DNA of 64,000 bases from Canibacter zhoujuaniae (GTDB taxonomy: Bacteria > Actinomycetota > Actinomycetes > Actinomycetales > Microbacteriaceae). Made by a program: the position numbers and the translations under genes. Under the pieces are notes generated by a model, which saw only the letters and a program-made list of their open reading frames with translations, had not been told where the DNA came from and did not search any database. The stretch's first letter is position 1; the number at the start of each line of letters is the position of its first letter. The DNA is taken from positions 620,001 through 684,000 of the forward strand of contig NZ_JAAIJZ010000001.1 of the NCBI RefSeq assembly GCF_011752005.1, read 5' to 3'. Shown here piece after piece: positions 30,583 through 39,173 of the stretch.

Positions 30583-31185
30583 TCAGCCAAGCCGCTGCTG
30601 CAAGAGCGGAATCAAAGCCTCAAACGCCCGCCGACGGTGCGACAGTAAATTCTTTTTTTCCGGGTCAATCTCAGCCGCAGAAACATCCATGCCGCGGGGC
30701 TGAAAAATTGGATCGTACCCAAAACCATTCTCGCCGCGCCGCTCGTTAAGAACCGATCCTTCCCACTCACCGAGCACCACATCTTCAGTGGTTGATCCAG
30801 CTGCGTCCGGCACAACCAGCGCGGCCGCGCACACGAAACTGGCCTCTCGATGCGCTGCCGGGACATCCTTTAACTGCCACAGCAGTAGGTCAACATTCGC
30901 ACTGTCTGACCGAGCCGGCCCGCCCCAGCGCGCAGAAAAAATACCCGGCGCGCCACCCATTACGCGCACCGCAATTCCGCTGTCGTCAGCGATCGCCGGT
31001 TTGCCCGTGCGGATCGCCGCTGCCCGCGCCTTTATGAGCGCATTTTCGGCAAAGCTGATGCCAGATTCAACCGGTTCCGGCCCGTCGTCACCAACAAGTT
31101 GCACCTCAGGTAGCAAAGGCGCAAGAATCGCACGCAACTCTTCTAGTTTGTGTGCGTTGCGGCTGGCGAGAATAACTTCAGTCAT
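30583..31185 (-). CDS. rdgB: dITP/XTP pyrophosphatase (Ham1/RdgB family)
   Basis: This house-cleaning enzyme hydrolyses non-canonical purine nucleoside triphosphates to monophosphates. The 200-residue product shows ASRNAHKLEEL near the N-terminus, FAENALIKARAAA, the catalytic AIADDSGIAV and the C-terminal GYDPIFQP and SHRRRAFEAL segments. Its ATG directly follows the rph stop codon, so it is translationally coupled to rph. The order murI-rph-rdgB is conserved in actinobacteria. Confidence 0.95.
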   Translation of the reverse strand: MTEVILASRNAHKLEELRAILAPLLPEVQLVGDDGPEPVESGISFAENALIKARAAAIRTGKPAIADDSGIAVRVMGGAPGIFSARWGGPARSDSANVDLLLWQLKDVPAAHREASFVCAAALVVPDAAGSTTEDVVLGEWEGSVLNERRGENGFGYDPIFQPRGMDVSAAEIDPEKKNLLSHRRRAFEALIPLLQQRLG

Positions 31186-31926
31186 TTAGAACTCAACTCC
31201 TTGCAAAGCCGCTTCCTGTGCGGCGCGCAACTGACTGTTTGCGGCCTCTGCAAGATCGAGCAGCTGTGCCAGTTCACCGCGCGTAAAAGGAGCGCCCTCT
31301 GCAGTTCCCTGCACCTCAACGAAGTCGCCAGAACCTGTCATCACAACGTTCATATCTGTTTCAGCGGTTGAGTCTTCAACATACGGCAAATCTGCCACGG
31401 CTTGGCCGTTAACGATACCAACAGACACCGCAGCAACAGAGTCTGTGAGCACCCTATTTCTCAAAGGAATAAACTTTCTTTCTTTCGCCCACGCAACAGC
31501 TTCTGCGAGCGCGACATAAGCGCCGGTAATGCTCGCTGTGCGGGTGCCGCCGTCTGCCTGCAGCACATCACAGTCGATGACAATAGTGTTTTCACCGAGG
31601 GCTTTGGTGTCAACTACAGCGCGCAAACTGCGCCCGATGAGACGTGAAATTTCGTGGGTGCGACCGCCAATTTTACCGCGCACTGATTCGCGCCCTGTGC
31701 GCTCACTGGTCGCGCGCGGCAGCATTGCGTACTCTGCTGTCACCCAGCCGGTGCCCTCCCCCTTTTTCCAACGGGGCACCTCGTTGGTGAAGCTCGCTGT
31801 GCACAGCACCTTTGTCTTGCCGAAACTTACAAGCGCTGATCCTTCGGCCTGTTCACTCCAGCCGCGTTCGATTTTTATGTCGCGCAGCTGTTCCGGGGTG
31901 CGGCCGTCAAATCGGGTCTGGGTCAT
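31186..31926 (-). CDS. rph: Ribonuclease PH
   Basis: This phosphorolytic 3'-5' exoribonuclease trims tRNA 3' ends. The 246-residue product shows GSALVSFGKTKVLC, MLPRATSERTGRE, the phosphate/substrate segment IGRSLRAVVD, DCDVLQADGGTRTASITGA and the conserved end AQEAALQGVEF. ATG is preceded by AGAAAGGACAAAC. It lies between murI (25 bases upstream) and rdgB. Confidence 0.96.
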   Translation of the reverse strand: MTQTRFDGRTPEQLRDIKIERGWSEQAEGSALVSFGKTKVLCTASFTNEVPRWKKGEGTGWVTAEYAMLPRATSERTGRESVRGKIGGRTHEISRLIGRSLRAVVDTKALGENTIVIDCDVLQADGGTRTASITGAYVALAEAVAWAKERKFIPLRNRVLTDSVAAVSVGIVNGQAVADLPYVEDSTAETDMNVVMTGSGDFVEVQGTAEGAPFTRGELAQLLDLAEAANSQLRAAQEAALQGVEF

Positions 31927-31951
31927 GTTTGTCCTTTCTTAAATGCGCGTG

Positions 31952-32767
31952 TTAGATACGCGTCACGCTGTCGATTTGCAGGCCGAGCATTGTTTGCGCG
32001 AGCGCTTTAAACGAGCCGGTATCTCTGCCCGTCGCCTCAAACCGTATCTGAGGCGGATGGTCTTGTGGGTTTAAAAGGTCGAGCTTGCGCAGCACACGAT
32101 AGACCTCGTTGGCGGTTTCAGTGTCACTGGTAACTAAGGCCACATTGGGGCCGACGGTGTGTCTAATTGCGCCCTGCAAGAACGGGTAGTGGGTGCAGCC
32201 AAGAATTAGAGTATCGATGTCGGCTGCGATTAGCGGCTCGAGGTAGCGCTTAGCGACATCCTCCACTTCTGGGCCTGCGGTTGTGCCAGCTTCAACGAGC
32301 TCAACAAAGCGGGGTGCCGCCTGACTAATCAGGTCAACTCCGCCGTGCACAGCGCAGAAATCGTCGTACACACGACTTTTTACTGTTGCTTGGGTGCCGA
32401 TAAGCCCAATATTGCCGTTGCGGGTTAGGGCAATCGCGCTGCGCACGGTGGGGCGGATCACTTCTACAACCGGCACATCGTAGCGTTCGTATGCATCGCG
32501 CAGCACTGCTGTGGAGGCGGTGTTGCAGGCGATCACAAGCATCTTCACGCCCTCTGCAACCAGTCTGTCGAGCATTTCAAGCGAGTATTCACGCACCTCT
32601 TTTATGGGTTTCGTGCCGTATGGGTTGCGGGCGGTGTCGCCGAGGTAAATTATTGCTTCATTTGGCAGCTGATCCCTAATTGCACGCGCAACTGTTAAGC
32701 CGCCAACACCAGAGTCGAAAACGCCGATGGGTAGGGTTGTATCAAGTTCTGGAAACTTCTGCTTCAC
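31952..32767 (-). CDS. murI: Glutamate racemase
   Basis: The enzyme makes D-glutamate for peptidoglycan. The product has GVFDSGVGGLTVARAI at the N-terminus, ACNTAST with the first catalytic Cys, and LGCTHYPFL with the second, so both acid/base cysteines are present. GTG 32767 is preferred: TACATT lies 7 bases before it (32780-32775), fitting a leaderless start. A TTG at 32788 would add seven residues and has no better ribosome site. About 271 residues. Confidence 0.92.
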   Translation of the reverse strand: MKQKFPELDTTLPIGVFDSGVGGLTVARAIRDQLPNEAIIYLGDTARNPYGTKPIKEVREYSLEMLDRLVAEGVKMLVIACNTASTAVLRDAYERYDVPVVEVIRPTVRSAIALTRNGNIGLIGTQATVKSRVYDDFCAVHGGVDLISQAAPRFVELVEAGTTAGPEVEDVAKRYLEPLIAADIDTLILGCTHYPFLQGAIRHTVGPNVALVTSDTETANEVYRVLRKLDLLNPQDHPPQIRFEATGRDTGSFKALAQTMLGLQIDSVTRI

Positions 32768-32840
32768 GCCTATAAATGTACCCTGCAAAGGTTAGAGGAT
32801 CCCCCGCTTTACCATTTTGTGTGCGGCAGCAGATATGAGA

Positions 32841-32887
32841 AGCTCCCCTACGACTGGCGTATATTGCAGTCGCAGGGGAGCTTTTTT
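32841..32887. terminator. Hairpin between murI and the HtaA gene; T-tract on the plus strand
   Basis: A 15-bp stem (32841-32855 with 32868-32882, one wobble) with a 12-base loop is followed on the plus strand by six T residues. Both flanking genes are on the minus strand, in which direction the tail is only TTCTCAT. It probably still terminates the HtaA gene, with an A-tract before and a weak U-tract after, but the better orientation is opposite to the genes. Confidence 0.7.
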
Positions 32888-32898
32888 AGCGTTGAGTT

Positions 32899-35625
32899 TT
32901 AGCTCCGTGTGCGGCGGCGCGCTGTGAGAAGCGCACCACCAAGAGCAAGCACTCCGGCTCCGATTAGGAGAGCCAGGGTAGCGTCAGGAGCGCCTGTGTT
33001 GGCGAGGGTTTGCTTCCCGCTCGCTGTCACAGGAGCCGCTTGTGTAGCCCCTGATGCTGCAGCTTTGATGGTGATTTCCTGAGAGACACTCACCTTCTGC
33101 TCTGCGCCATCTGCGCTGCGTGCAAGGCCGGTAGCAATCACAGTGTGTGACCCCGCTGGCAGAGTGCTAGGCACCTTCCATGCGAGAGAGGCAGCCCCTT
33201 GCGCATCAGCTTTGACTGTGCCAATAACGAGCGGATCAGAGTGCACCTCAAAGGTGACTTCAGTTCCCGGGATAAATCCGGCTGCAAGGATATCTAGGGC
33301 ATCTCCCACTGCAAGCTCAGTCTGTGAGAGGGTGAGCTGCGGTTTCACAGTCGCGGGTGCGTTATCCGCTGGTGCGTTATCCGCGTCTGCTGGTGCGTCA
33401 TTCGTATCCGCGGCAGGAGCTTCTGTGCCTGCGTCGTCAGTCTCAGCAGGCACTGCCGGAGCAGCAGGCTCACTTGGCTTGTCAACCGGGGCAACCGGCT
33501 CAGCGTTTGAGTCACCTGGCTCGGTGTTTGAGTCAGCCTGCTTCTCCACCCCGATGTATAGCTTGTCAGAAACAACCCAATCTGTTTGCTTGTATTCATT
33601 TCCGTACCAGCCGGCAGAGCGAACAGAAACGGTGTAGACACCATTAGGAACAGAGCTGAAGGTTTCAGAACGCGCTTCAGGATCAGAGAGGTTCTTCTGC
33701 TTGCTCTGGTAGAGCGGGTCTGAGCACTGCTCCACACAGGTGATCAGCACCTCCCAGCCGCGGGCTGGAGTCGCACCAGAATAGCTCCATTCGGCTGCAA
33801 CGTCACCCTTCTCCTGCACAGTTGCTGCAACAGTATCCGGTGCGAAGATCGCGTTTGGATCGTAATCAATCGCCTTAAATGTCAGCTTTTCTGCGCGGTC
33901 GATAGAGCGTTCAGTCAGCGCCAGGGCGTGCGCAGCCATTGTTCCGGCATAGTAGGTCTTGTTGCGATCCATACTGTTTGCCGCCAAAACAACATCTATT
34001 TTGAAGGCGCCGTCATTAGCCTTGAGCTGTTCTGGGGTTACCCACTGAGCGGCAATAAATTCGCCCTCACCGAGCCCTTGAGTTCTAACGTACTCCCCCG
34101 GCTTCCACATGGCTTCTTCGCTAACAACCACGTAGACACCATTCCGTGCAGCGTCACTAACAAAGTCTTTACCGCTAATGGTAAGCACATTCCGTGCTGC
34201 CGGATCAAGATTCTCATGCGGCTCAACAGTTACCGAAGCACTCGCACGGTTGGTGGGAGCAGTATTGCGCCCAAAAGTAGCGGTGAGGTTAACATCTGCA
34301 TCCGGCATTGTGAAGGATGTTTGCGGGCTGGTCCAGGCTGTTGGCTCAACACCAGGAGTTTCGCTCGTCCAACGCAGGAAGTGATGATTTTCTGGCACCT
34401 GCGCTGTGATGGTTACGGTCTCTCCCGCAAGCGCAGTTTGCGCTGAGGCTGTGCCGCCGGTCACGGCGATCGCATGAGCTACCGCCGCAGGTTTATCTTC
34501 AAAGACTGCTGTGACGGTGACGGCGCTAGCCGGCATCATAAAACTGGTATTAGCGTCTTTCGCATTAGCAAATGACACACCAGCAGTTTCGGTGCGCCAC
34601 TCGAGAAAGCGTTTACCCTCTGGCACCGACGCGGTTAGCGTAACTTTCTCCCCTTTAGCTGCTTGCGCCTGAGAGGCCTTACCACCCTCGACTGTGACAG
34701 CGTGGGTCACAATGTTTGGGGTTGTGTAGCTAATACCAATTTCTGTCGGCACTTTACGCGAGTCTGCTGAACCACCGCTGGAGTACCAGTAAGCTGCCTG
34801 CCCTGTTTCTCCTTGGAAGTCAACAAATTCTTGCGGCCATGAGCCCCAGTTCGCTCCGGTGCGTGCCTGGGTTCCGCCCAGCGGCGGAGTAACCTCAACA
34901 CCCTTGTATTCGGGTGTCACTTTAATGCCACTGTCAGTTACTGTGACATTTTTTAGGGTGGCGAGAGTTACTTCACGAGCACGCAACCGCTTCCACTGGC
35001 TCTGATCCTCCATGGACGTGCCGTATCCAGAAAGGCGCCCTGTGAGCACACCCTCACCGTTTACAACGTTGAGTTTCGGGTTAACAACGCTCCAGTAGGT
35101 CATTCCCGAGTAGTAGATCACTGAGAATGAGCCAAACCAGCGGATTTGTGCGGAGTTTGTTTCAGGATCAACAGTTCCGGTGCCCTTAACGATGCGCACA
35201 ATATTTTCTGAGGTTTTTCCTGAAGTGTTTGTGCGCGAGCCATCTCGAGTCTGGCACTTGGTGTCCCAGGTGGTTGGCACCAATTCTCCGTTGCTGTTTG
35301 GCTTCAGAATTGAGGTGTTATCGTCATTTTGACGCCACATCACGTCAGAGTTTGCAGGGTTAACAAACACCTTGCCGTTTTCTTCCTGTTTGCCCTGCCA
35401 GATGCTGGAAGACTCATTATCTCCAGACACACCAGCGCCAAGGAAGTTACAGGTTCTGGGTGCGTACCCCGCACTGCCTGATTCTGCGTTCAAACCCCAC
35501 TCAAAGACTGCGTCAGTGATTTCTGATTCAGCAGCTTGCGCTGTGACCGGTACAAGGAGGGAGGTAGCTAGCACCCCGGAGAGTGCAACGGCAGCTATAC
35601 CTGCCCTCCACTTGCTTCTATGCAT
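32899..35625 (-). CDS. HtaA-domain cell-wall-anchored surface protein (putative heme-binding)
   Basis: The product has 908 residues. A signal peptide (basic MHRSKWR, hydrophobic core, cleavage near AQAAES) leads into an HtaA domain at about 35-300 (FEWGLNAESGS, WFGSFSVIYYSGMTYWSVVNPKL, YWYSSGGSAD). HtaA domains bind heme in corynebacteria. Two InlB-like B repeats follow at about 305-455, each ending FMMP or FTMP, VTVTAVF or VNLTATF. Next comes a second HtaA-protein module (VYVVVSEEAMWKPGEY, YYAGTMAAHALALTERSID), an Fn3-like stretch, a Pro/Ala/Asp/Glu wall-spanning region and a final beta domain. The C-terminus is LANTG, a hydrophobic helix and RRRTRS, a sortase signal with A in place of P. 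ATG follows GAGGAGTATTAC. Confidence 0.85.
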   Translation of the reverse strand: MHRSKWRAGIAAVALSGVLATSLLVPVTAQAAESEITDAVFEWGLNAESGSAGYAPRTCNFLGAGVSGDNESSSIWQGKQEENGKVFVNPANSDVMWRQNDDNTSILKPNSNGELVPTTWDTKCQTRDGSRTNTSGKTSENIVRIVKGTGTVDPETNSAQIRWFGSFSVIYYSGMTYWSVVNPKLNVVNGEGVLTGRLSGYGTSMEDQSQWKRLRAREVTLATLKNVTVTDSGIKVTPEYKGVEVTPPLGGTQARTGANWGSWPQEFVDFQGETGQAAYWYSSGGSADSRKVPTEIGISYTTPNIVTHAVTVEGGKASQAQAAKGEKVTLTASVPEGKRFLEWRTETAGVSFANAKDANTSFMMPASAVTVTAVFEDKPAAVAHAIAVTGGTASAQTALAGETVTITAQVPENHHFLRWTSETPGVEPTAWTSPQTSFTMPDADVNLTATFGRNTAPTNRASASVTVEPHENLDPAARNVLTISGKDFVSDAARNGVYVVVSEEAMWKPGEYVRTQGLGEGEFIAAQWVTPEQLKANDGAFKIDVVLAANSMDRNKTYYAGTMAAHALALTERSIDRAEKLTFKAIDYDPNAIFAPDTVAATVQEKGDVAAEWSYSGATPARGWEVLITCVEQCSDPLYQSKQKNLSDPEARSETFSSVPNGVYTVSVRSAGWYGNEYKQTDWVVSDKLYIGVEKQADSNTEPGDSNAEPVAPVDKPSEPAAPAVPAETDDAGTEAPAADTNDAPADADNAPADNAPATVKPQLTLSQTELAVGDALDILAAGFIPGTEVTFEVHSDPLVIGTVKADAQGAASLAWKVPSTLPAGSHTVIATGLARSADGAEQKVSVSQEITIKAAASGATQAAPVTASGKQTLANTGAPDATLALLIGAGVLALGGALLTARRRTRS

Positions 35626-35659
35626 GTAATACTCCTCATGTCACAAGGACATTTAGCAC

Positions 35660-35678
35660 TTAGGTAAACGTAAATTAA
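35660..35678. promoter_or_regulatory. Putative DtxR/IdeR iron box 1 (HtaA promoter)
   Basis: TTAGGTAAACGTAAATTAA matches about 15 of the 19 positions of the DtxR/IdeR consensus TWAGGTWAGSCTWACCTWA, with a perfect left half-site. It lies about 35-50 bases before the HtaA gene start, where iron-loaded repressor would block transcription. The match is by eye. Confidence 0.5.
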
Positions 35679-35685
35679 TCTGTGT

Positions 35686-35743
35686 AACTGCGTGCACGCA
35701 GTTTAGACAAGCACTACGTAGTGCTAGCCAGCCGAAAATCGGC
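35686..35743. repeat. Three tandem inverted repeats upstream of the HtaA gene
   Basis: The elements are an 18-base perfect palindrome AACTGCGTGCACGCAGTT (35686-35703), a 16-base perfect palindrome AGCACTACGTAGTGCT (35710-35725), and GCCGA-AAA-TCGGC (35731-35743). They fill the space between the two putative iron boxes. As DNA they could be operators; as RNA they could fold into hairpins of a leader. Confidence 0.85.
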
Positions 35744-35751
35744 ACACAGAT

Positions 35752-35770
35752 GAAAGATAGCATTACCTAA
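35752..35770. promoter_or_regulatory. Putative DtxR/IdeR iron box 2 (HtaA promoter)
   Basis: On the minus strand TTAGGTAATGCTATCTTTC agrees with the 19-base iron-box consensus at about 14 positions, again with a perfect left half-site. It sits 74 bases upstream of box 1, beyond the palindromes. Weaker than box 1. Confidence 0.4.
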
Positions 35771-35849
35771 CTTCGCAGCGTAAGAAAAAATTCCTGTGAA
35801 TTTAATGAAGATCTTGCAGCCCCTTAAAACGACGCGAAAAATCGCTGAT

Positions 35850-36497
35850 TTAAGGCAGTCTGATCCAGGTTTTGCGGTGCAGCTCGGTTACCCCGTGTGT
35901 TGCAATACCGGCGAAGTGCGCTTTCGAACCGTACCCTTTATTGCGCTCCCATGCATAGTGTGGGAAATTTTTCGCTGCTGCGATCATAAAGTGATCACGC
36001 TGCACCTTTGCGCGCACACTGGCTGCCGCAACTGTCGCACACGCGCGATCCGCCCCCACCCTAGTGACCACAGTGAGCGGTGAATTAAGTTGTGGGCTGA
36101 GCCAGTCGTGTTTACCGTCGAGCAAAATAACAGCATGCTGCACCGGAATGCCCACCTCGTGCAGCATGCTTAGCGCCTCACGCGCTGTGCGTCCGAGCAT
36201 TTCGGTGATCCCGTTTGCGTCTATTTCTGCGGCTGCGCCGAACGCGACCGCGCCCGCACCCCAAGCGTCTAACAGCGGCGCCACAGCCTCCCGCCGTTTT
36301 TCGGTCAGCAGTTTTGAATCTCGCAAACCGGCTGGAATCTCTCCGGCATCCGGCGTAAAAACTTGGGCACCAACTGCAACAGGGCCGGCAATCGCCCCAC
36401 GCCCAACTTCGTCGAGACCGATCACAAGCGGCGCTTTGGCGAGCAGCTCAAATTCATAATCGAGCGTTGGGTCTTTTGCGCAGTTTGAGATATTCAT
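35850..36497 (-). CDS. rnhB: Ribonuclease HII
   Basis: The enzyme removes ribonucleotides from DNA and RNA from RNA-DNA hybrids. Motifs: the active-site start VIGLDEVGRGAIAGPVAVGA, LRDSKLLTEKRRE, ILLDGKHDWL and DRACATVAAASVRAKVQRDHFM. ATG 36497 is chosen because it lies just after the lepB stop and gives about 215 residues; the open frame runs 16 codons further into lepB without a ribosome site. rplS-lepB-rnhB is a conserved order, here split by one inserted gene. Confidence 0.93.
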   Translation of the reverse strand: MNISNCAKDPTLDYEFELLAKAPLVIGLDEVGRGAIAGPVAVGAQVFTPDAGEIPAGLRDSKLLTEKRREAVAPLLDAWGAGAVAFGAAAEIDANGITEMLGRTAREALSMLHEVGIPVQHAVILLDGKHDWLSPQLNSPLTVVTRVGADRACATVAAASVRAKVQRDHFMIAAAKNFPHYAWERNKGYGSKAHFAGIATHGVTELHRKTWIRLP

Positions 36498-36501
36498 GCG
36501 G

Positions 36502-37209
36502 CTATTTGTCAGCGGGGTCGGGAACTTTTTTAAAAACTTCCGCATAGTTGTCGAGCCAGGTGAAACGATCGAGCGGCCAGTTCAAAACGAAGGCACGCCC
36601 AACCACGTTATCAATCGGCACAAATCCGCGCCCCGGCTGATCAGTGTTAAAGCGACTATCCCGTGATGCAAAGCGGTTATCACCGAGCACCCACAGCGCA
36701 TTTTCGGGGACGGTCACATCGAACTCAGTGTACGGCCCCGGATGGTTGCGAGTCTCCTCAGACAAATAGGTCTCGTCTAGGGTCTCTCCGTTAATGCTCA
36801 GCCGCCCCCGTGCATCGCAGCACACCACGTGGTCGCCGGGCAACCCAATAACCCGCTTTATCAGGTAGCTGGCGTCATCTTCAGGAGCCAAACCGATGAA
36901 CTGCATGAACTTACCCAGAGCGCTATCGTTCTTCTGTGGCACAGATAAAATCCAGCCACCCGGATCACTGAAAACCACAACATCACCGCGATTAAGCCCC
37001 ACCACGTCTGGCACCAGCTGATTCACCATCACCCGGTCATTAACCTTCAGGGTTGTTTCCATCGAACTTGAGGGAATGAAAAAAGAGCGGATCAAGAAGG
37101 TTTTCAAAAGGAATGAGATGAGGAGCGCGACCAACACAATAACGATGAGATCGCGGATGAAGGTGAGGGCACCGCCTGATTTTTTAGCTGAGGTTTCGGA
37201 GTTCTGCAC
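36502..37209 (-). CDS. lepB: Signal peptidase I
   Basis: This membrane serine protease cleaves secretory signal peptides. The 235-residue product has one N-terminal helix (about residues 19-42), the catalytic Ser49 in PSSSME, the Lys of the dyad in KRVIGLPGD, and VLGDNRFASRDSR. The body of the enzyme faces the outside. GTG start with a weak upstream site. It would process the HtaA protein and other exported proteins. Confidence 0.94.
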   Translation of the reverse strand: MQNSETSAKKSGGALTFIRDLIVIVLVALLISFLLKTFLIRSFFIPSSSMETTLKVNDRVMVNQLVPDVVGLNRGDVVVFSDPGGWILSVPQKNDSALGKFMQFIGLAPEDDASYLIKRVIGLPGDHVVCCDARGRLSINGETLDETYLSEETRNHPGPYTEFDVTVPENALWVLGDNRFASRDSRFNTDQPGRGFVPIDNVVGRAFVLNWPLDRFTWLDNYAEVFKKVPDPADK

Positions 37210-37354
37210 GTTTTCGTCTTAATTGAAGGATCTAGGTGAGATCACCAGTTTAGCCGCAACCTGATGCCAAGAACTCAAATACGGTAAAACATACTGCTGC
37301 CTTCGCGTAACGTGTATTAGTTTCCGGATCACTCTCTAAGGAGTTTAAACGCAC

Positions 37355-38410
37355 TCAATCAGTTTCAGAGTTTGTTGTTGGCGCTATCTGACGCAGGATC
37401 TTTGCAGCAGGCCCTGCAGCTAGACCGGTGTACGGCTCACCCGCCCAAATGTGCGTCCATTCGTGCTCGCCCGTGCTTGCTGCTGCGCGTCGCAAAGGTG
37501 CGGTTATCTCATGCACCCCGGGATAGATTGCAGGGGCTGTTTCATGGTATCGCTCTGCCCAACTATTTTTGATAGCCCGCGCAAAGCGCCCGGTAAAAGC
37601 CCTCGTCAAAACCGTCTCCCGCTCCAACGACTGCAGCACCTCGCGCTGCGTCGCCGAGGTGCCCGCCTCGTCTGCTAAGAGCAGCGGGGTGCCGATCTCC
37701 ACAGCAACAGCGCCAGCATCTAGCAGCTCTCGCACCTGCGCGGCGGTGCGGATCCCACCTGCGGCAATCAGCGGCAAAGAACATACGCTGCGTATCTTGG
37801 CAACCAGCTGCAACAGCGGTAGCTGATTTAACTCATCAGACACACTAAATGTTGACTGATGCCCACCAGCGGCAGGCCCCTGCACGCAGAGAAAATCAGC
37901 ACCCGCTTGCGCAGCAACCACGGCGTCTTCAGGTTTGGTAACGGTTACACCAACGAGGGAACCAGAATCCTTAAGCCTGCGCACCAGCTCGGTGGCTGGG
38001 CAGCCGAAAGTGAAGGTTACCACGGCAACTGCCTGAGAAACACACACCTGTATGAGCTCATCAAAAACCCGAGCTTCACTCTCGACACTGGCTTTTGCCT
38101 CACCCAACTGGGCTTCTAGCTGCTGGCCTACAGTCTCTAAAGCAGTAGCGAACTCTGTCAGCTGCTTATCTGCGTCAGACGGCAGCTGTTCGTCGGTCAC
38201 GGGCATAAAAAGATTGACACCGAAAGGCAGATCGGTAAGCGCTCTGGTCTTCTGAATCTGCTCTGCCAGGCTCTCGGCAGAGAGGTAGCCACCCGCCACA
38301 AAGCCTAGACCACCCGCTGCAGACACTGCTGCCGCAAGCTCAGGCGTGCTCACCCCACCAGCCATAGGGGCTCCAACAATAGGCAGTTCGAGAGATGAGA
38401 AAGAAAACAT
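37355..38410 (-). CDS. Nitronate monooxygenase (2-nitropropane dioxygenase family)
   Basis: This FMN-dependent TIM-barrel enzyme, 351 residues, oxidises alkyl nitronates such as propionate 3-nitronate. Seen: PIVGAPMAGGVSTPELAAAVSAAGGLGFVAGGYLS, the region GADFLCVQGPAAGGHQSTF with the catalytic His, PLIAAGGIRTAAQV and GAVAVEIGTPLL. ATG follows AAAGGGTGCAAA. It separates lepB from rplS, which are normally adjacent, so it is a local insertion. A FabK-like enoyl reductase is a possible alternative, but the GGHQ type favours nitronate oxidation. Confidence 0.85.
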   Translation of the reverse strand: MFSFSSLELPIVGAPMAGGVSTPELAAAVSAAGGLGFVAGGYLSAESLAEQIQKTRALTDLPFGVNLFMPVTDEQLPSDADKQLTEFATALETVGQQLEAQLGEAKASVESEARVFDELIQVCVSQAVAVVTFTFGCPATELVRRLKDSGSLVGVTVTKPEDAVVAAQAGADFLCVQGPAAGGHQSTFSVSDELNQLPLLQLVAKIRSVCSLPLIAAGGIRTAAQVRELLDAGAVAVEIGTPLLLADEAGTSATQREVLQSLERETVLTRAFTGRFARAIKNSWAERYHETAPAIYPGVHEITAPLRRAAASTGEHEWTHIWAGEPYTGLAAGPAAKILRQIAPTTNSETD

Positions 38411-38524
38411 TTTGCACCCTTTCGCGAGCTTTTTCTAGCCACGAGTTTAGTCGCTGGGCTGCTTAAAGGCAGGCCTGTTTCTCTCAGCTGCGCAAGGTTG
38501 CATCTTGGCAGCTGTCATAAAACG

Positions 38525-38567
38525 GCAAGGGTCTGAATCCGATGCAGTATCAGATTCAGACCCTTGC
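38525..38567 (-). terminator. Terminator after rplS
   Basis: A perfect 15-bp stem (38525-38539 with 38553-38567) has a 13-base loop and is followed on the minus strand by CGTTTTATG. It lies between rplS and the nitronate monooxygenase gene and ends the rpsP-to-rplS transcript. Confidence 0.85.
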
Positions 38568-38645
38568 AGAAGGAAACCCGTGCAGACCGATCCTAGTTAA
38601 GGAATTAGCCTAAGGCCGGGTTATGCCCTATAAGTAGTTAAGGGT

Positions 38646-38996
38646 TTAGACGTCGTCGCGCTTTTCGCGAATCTTAGCCTTCTTGCCGGTGAGGCCGCGC
38701 AGGTAGTAAAGCTTTGCACGACGCACATCACCGCGAGTTACAACCTCGATCTTGTCGATAGCTGGTGAGTGCACTGGGAATTTACGCTCAACCCCAACCT
38801 GGAAGCTAATTTTGCGAACGGTGAAGGTTTCACGCACGCCCTCGCCGTGACGCGCAATTACCACACCCTGGAAAACCTGCACACGTGAGCGGTTACCTTC
38901 AACGATGTTAACGTGCACCTTAACAGTGTCGCCCGCGCGGAAGTCTGGGATGTCGCTCTTCAGCGATGCTGCATCAAGGAAGTCAAGCTTCTGCAT
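38646..38996 (-). CDS. rplS: 50S ribosomal protein L19
   Basis: This large-subunit protein lies at the 30S-50S interface. The chosen start (ATG 38996) gives MQKLDFLDAASLKSDIPDF and a 116-residue protein, normal for L19; AGAG is 6 bases upstream. An ATG two codons earlier is less well placed, and the frame extension to 39032 is not conserved sequence. Motifs RAGDTVKVHVNIVEGNRSRVQVFQG, the central RHGEGVRETFTVRKIS and KLYYLRG are typical. Confidence 0.95.
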   Translation of the reverse strand: MQKLDFLDAASLKSDIPDFRAGDTVKVHVNIVEGNRSRVQVFQGVVIARHGEGVRETFTVRKISFQVGVERKFPVHSPAIDKIEVVTRGDVRRAKLYYLRGLTGKKAKIREKRDDV

Positions 38997-39173
38997 GATC
39001 ATCTCTTTCTGTGCCCGCCGCAAGTCGAACACGCATTAATAGTTTCAAGACTTAGTGTTTTGTGTTAGCTTGAGACGCGCTCACCCTCACGGCAGCGGCG
39101 CGTGCTGACACACAGAGATAAATTCTACGGTATTAGTCGGTTATTTACAAACTAGAATCAGCGGGTTATTCAA

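Noticed and set aside
35815..35860. Hairpin-like CCTTAAA/TTTAAGG at the end of rnhB as a terminator
   Set aside because: The stem is AT-rich with a poor interior and has no U-tail on the minus strand.
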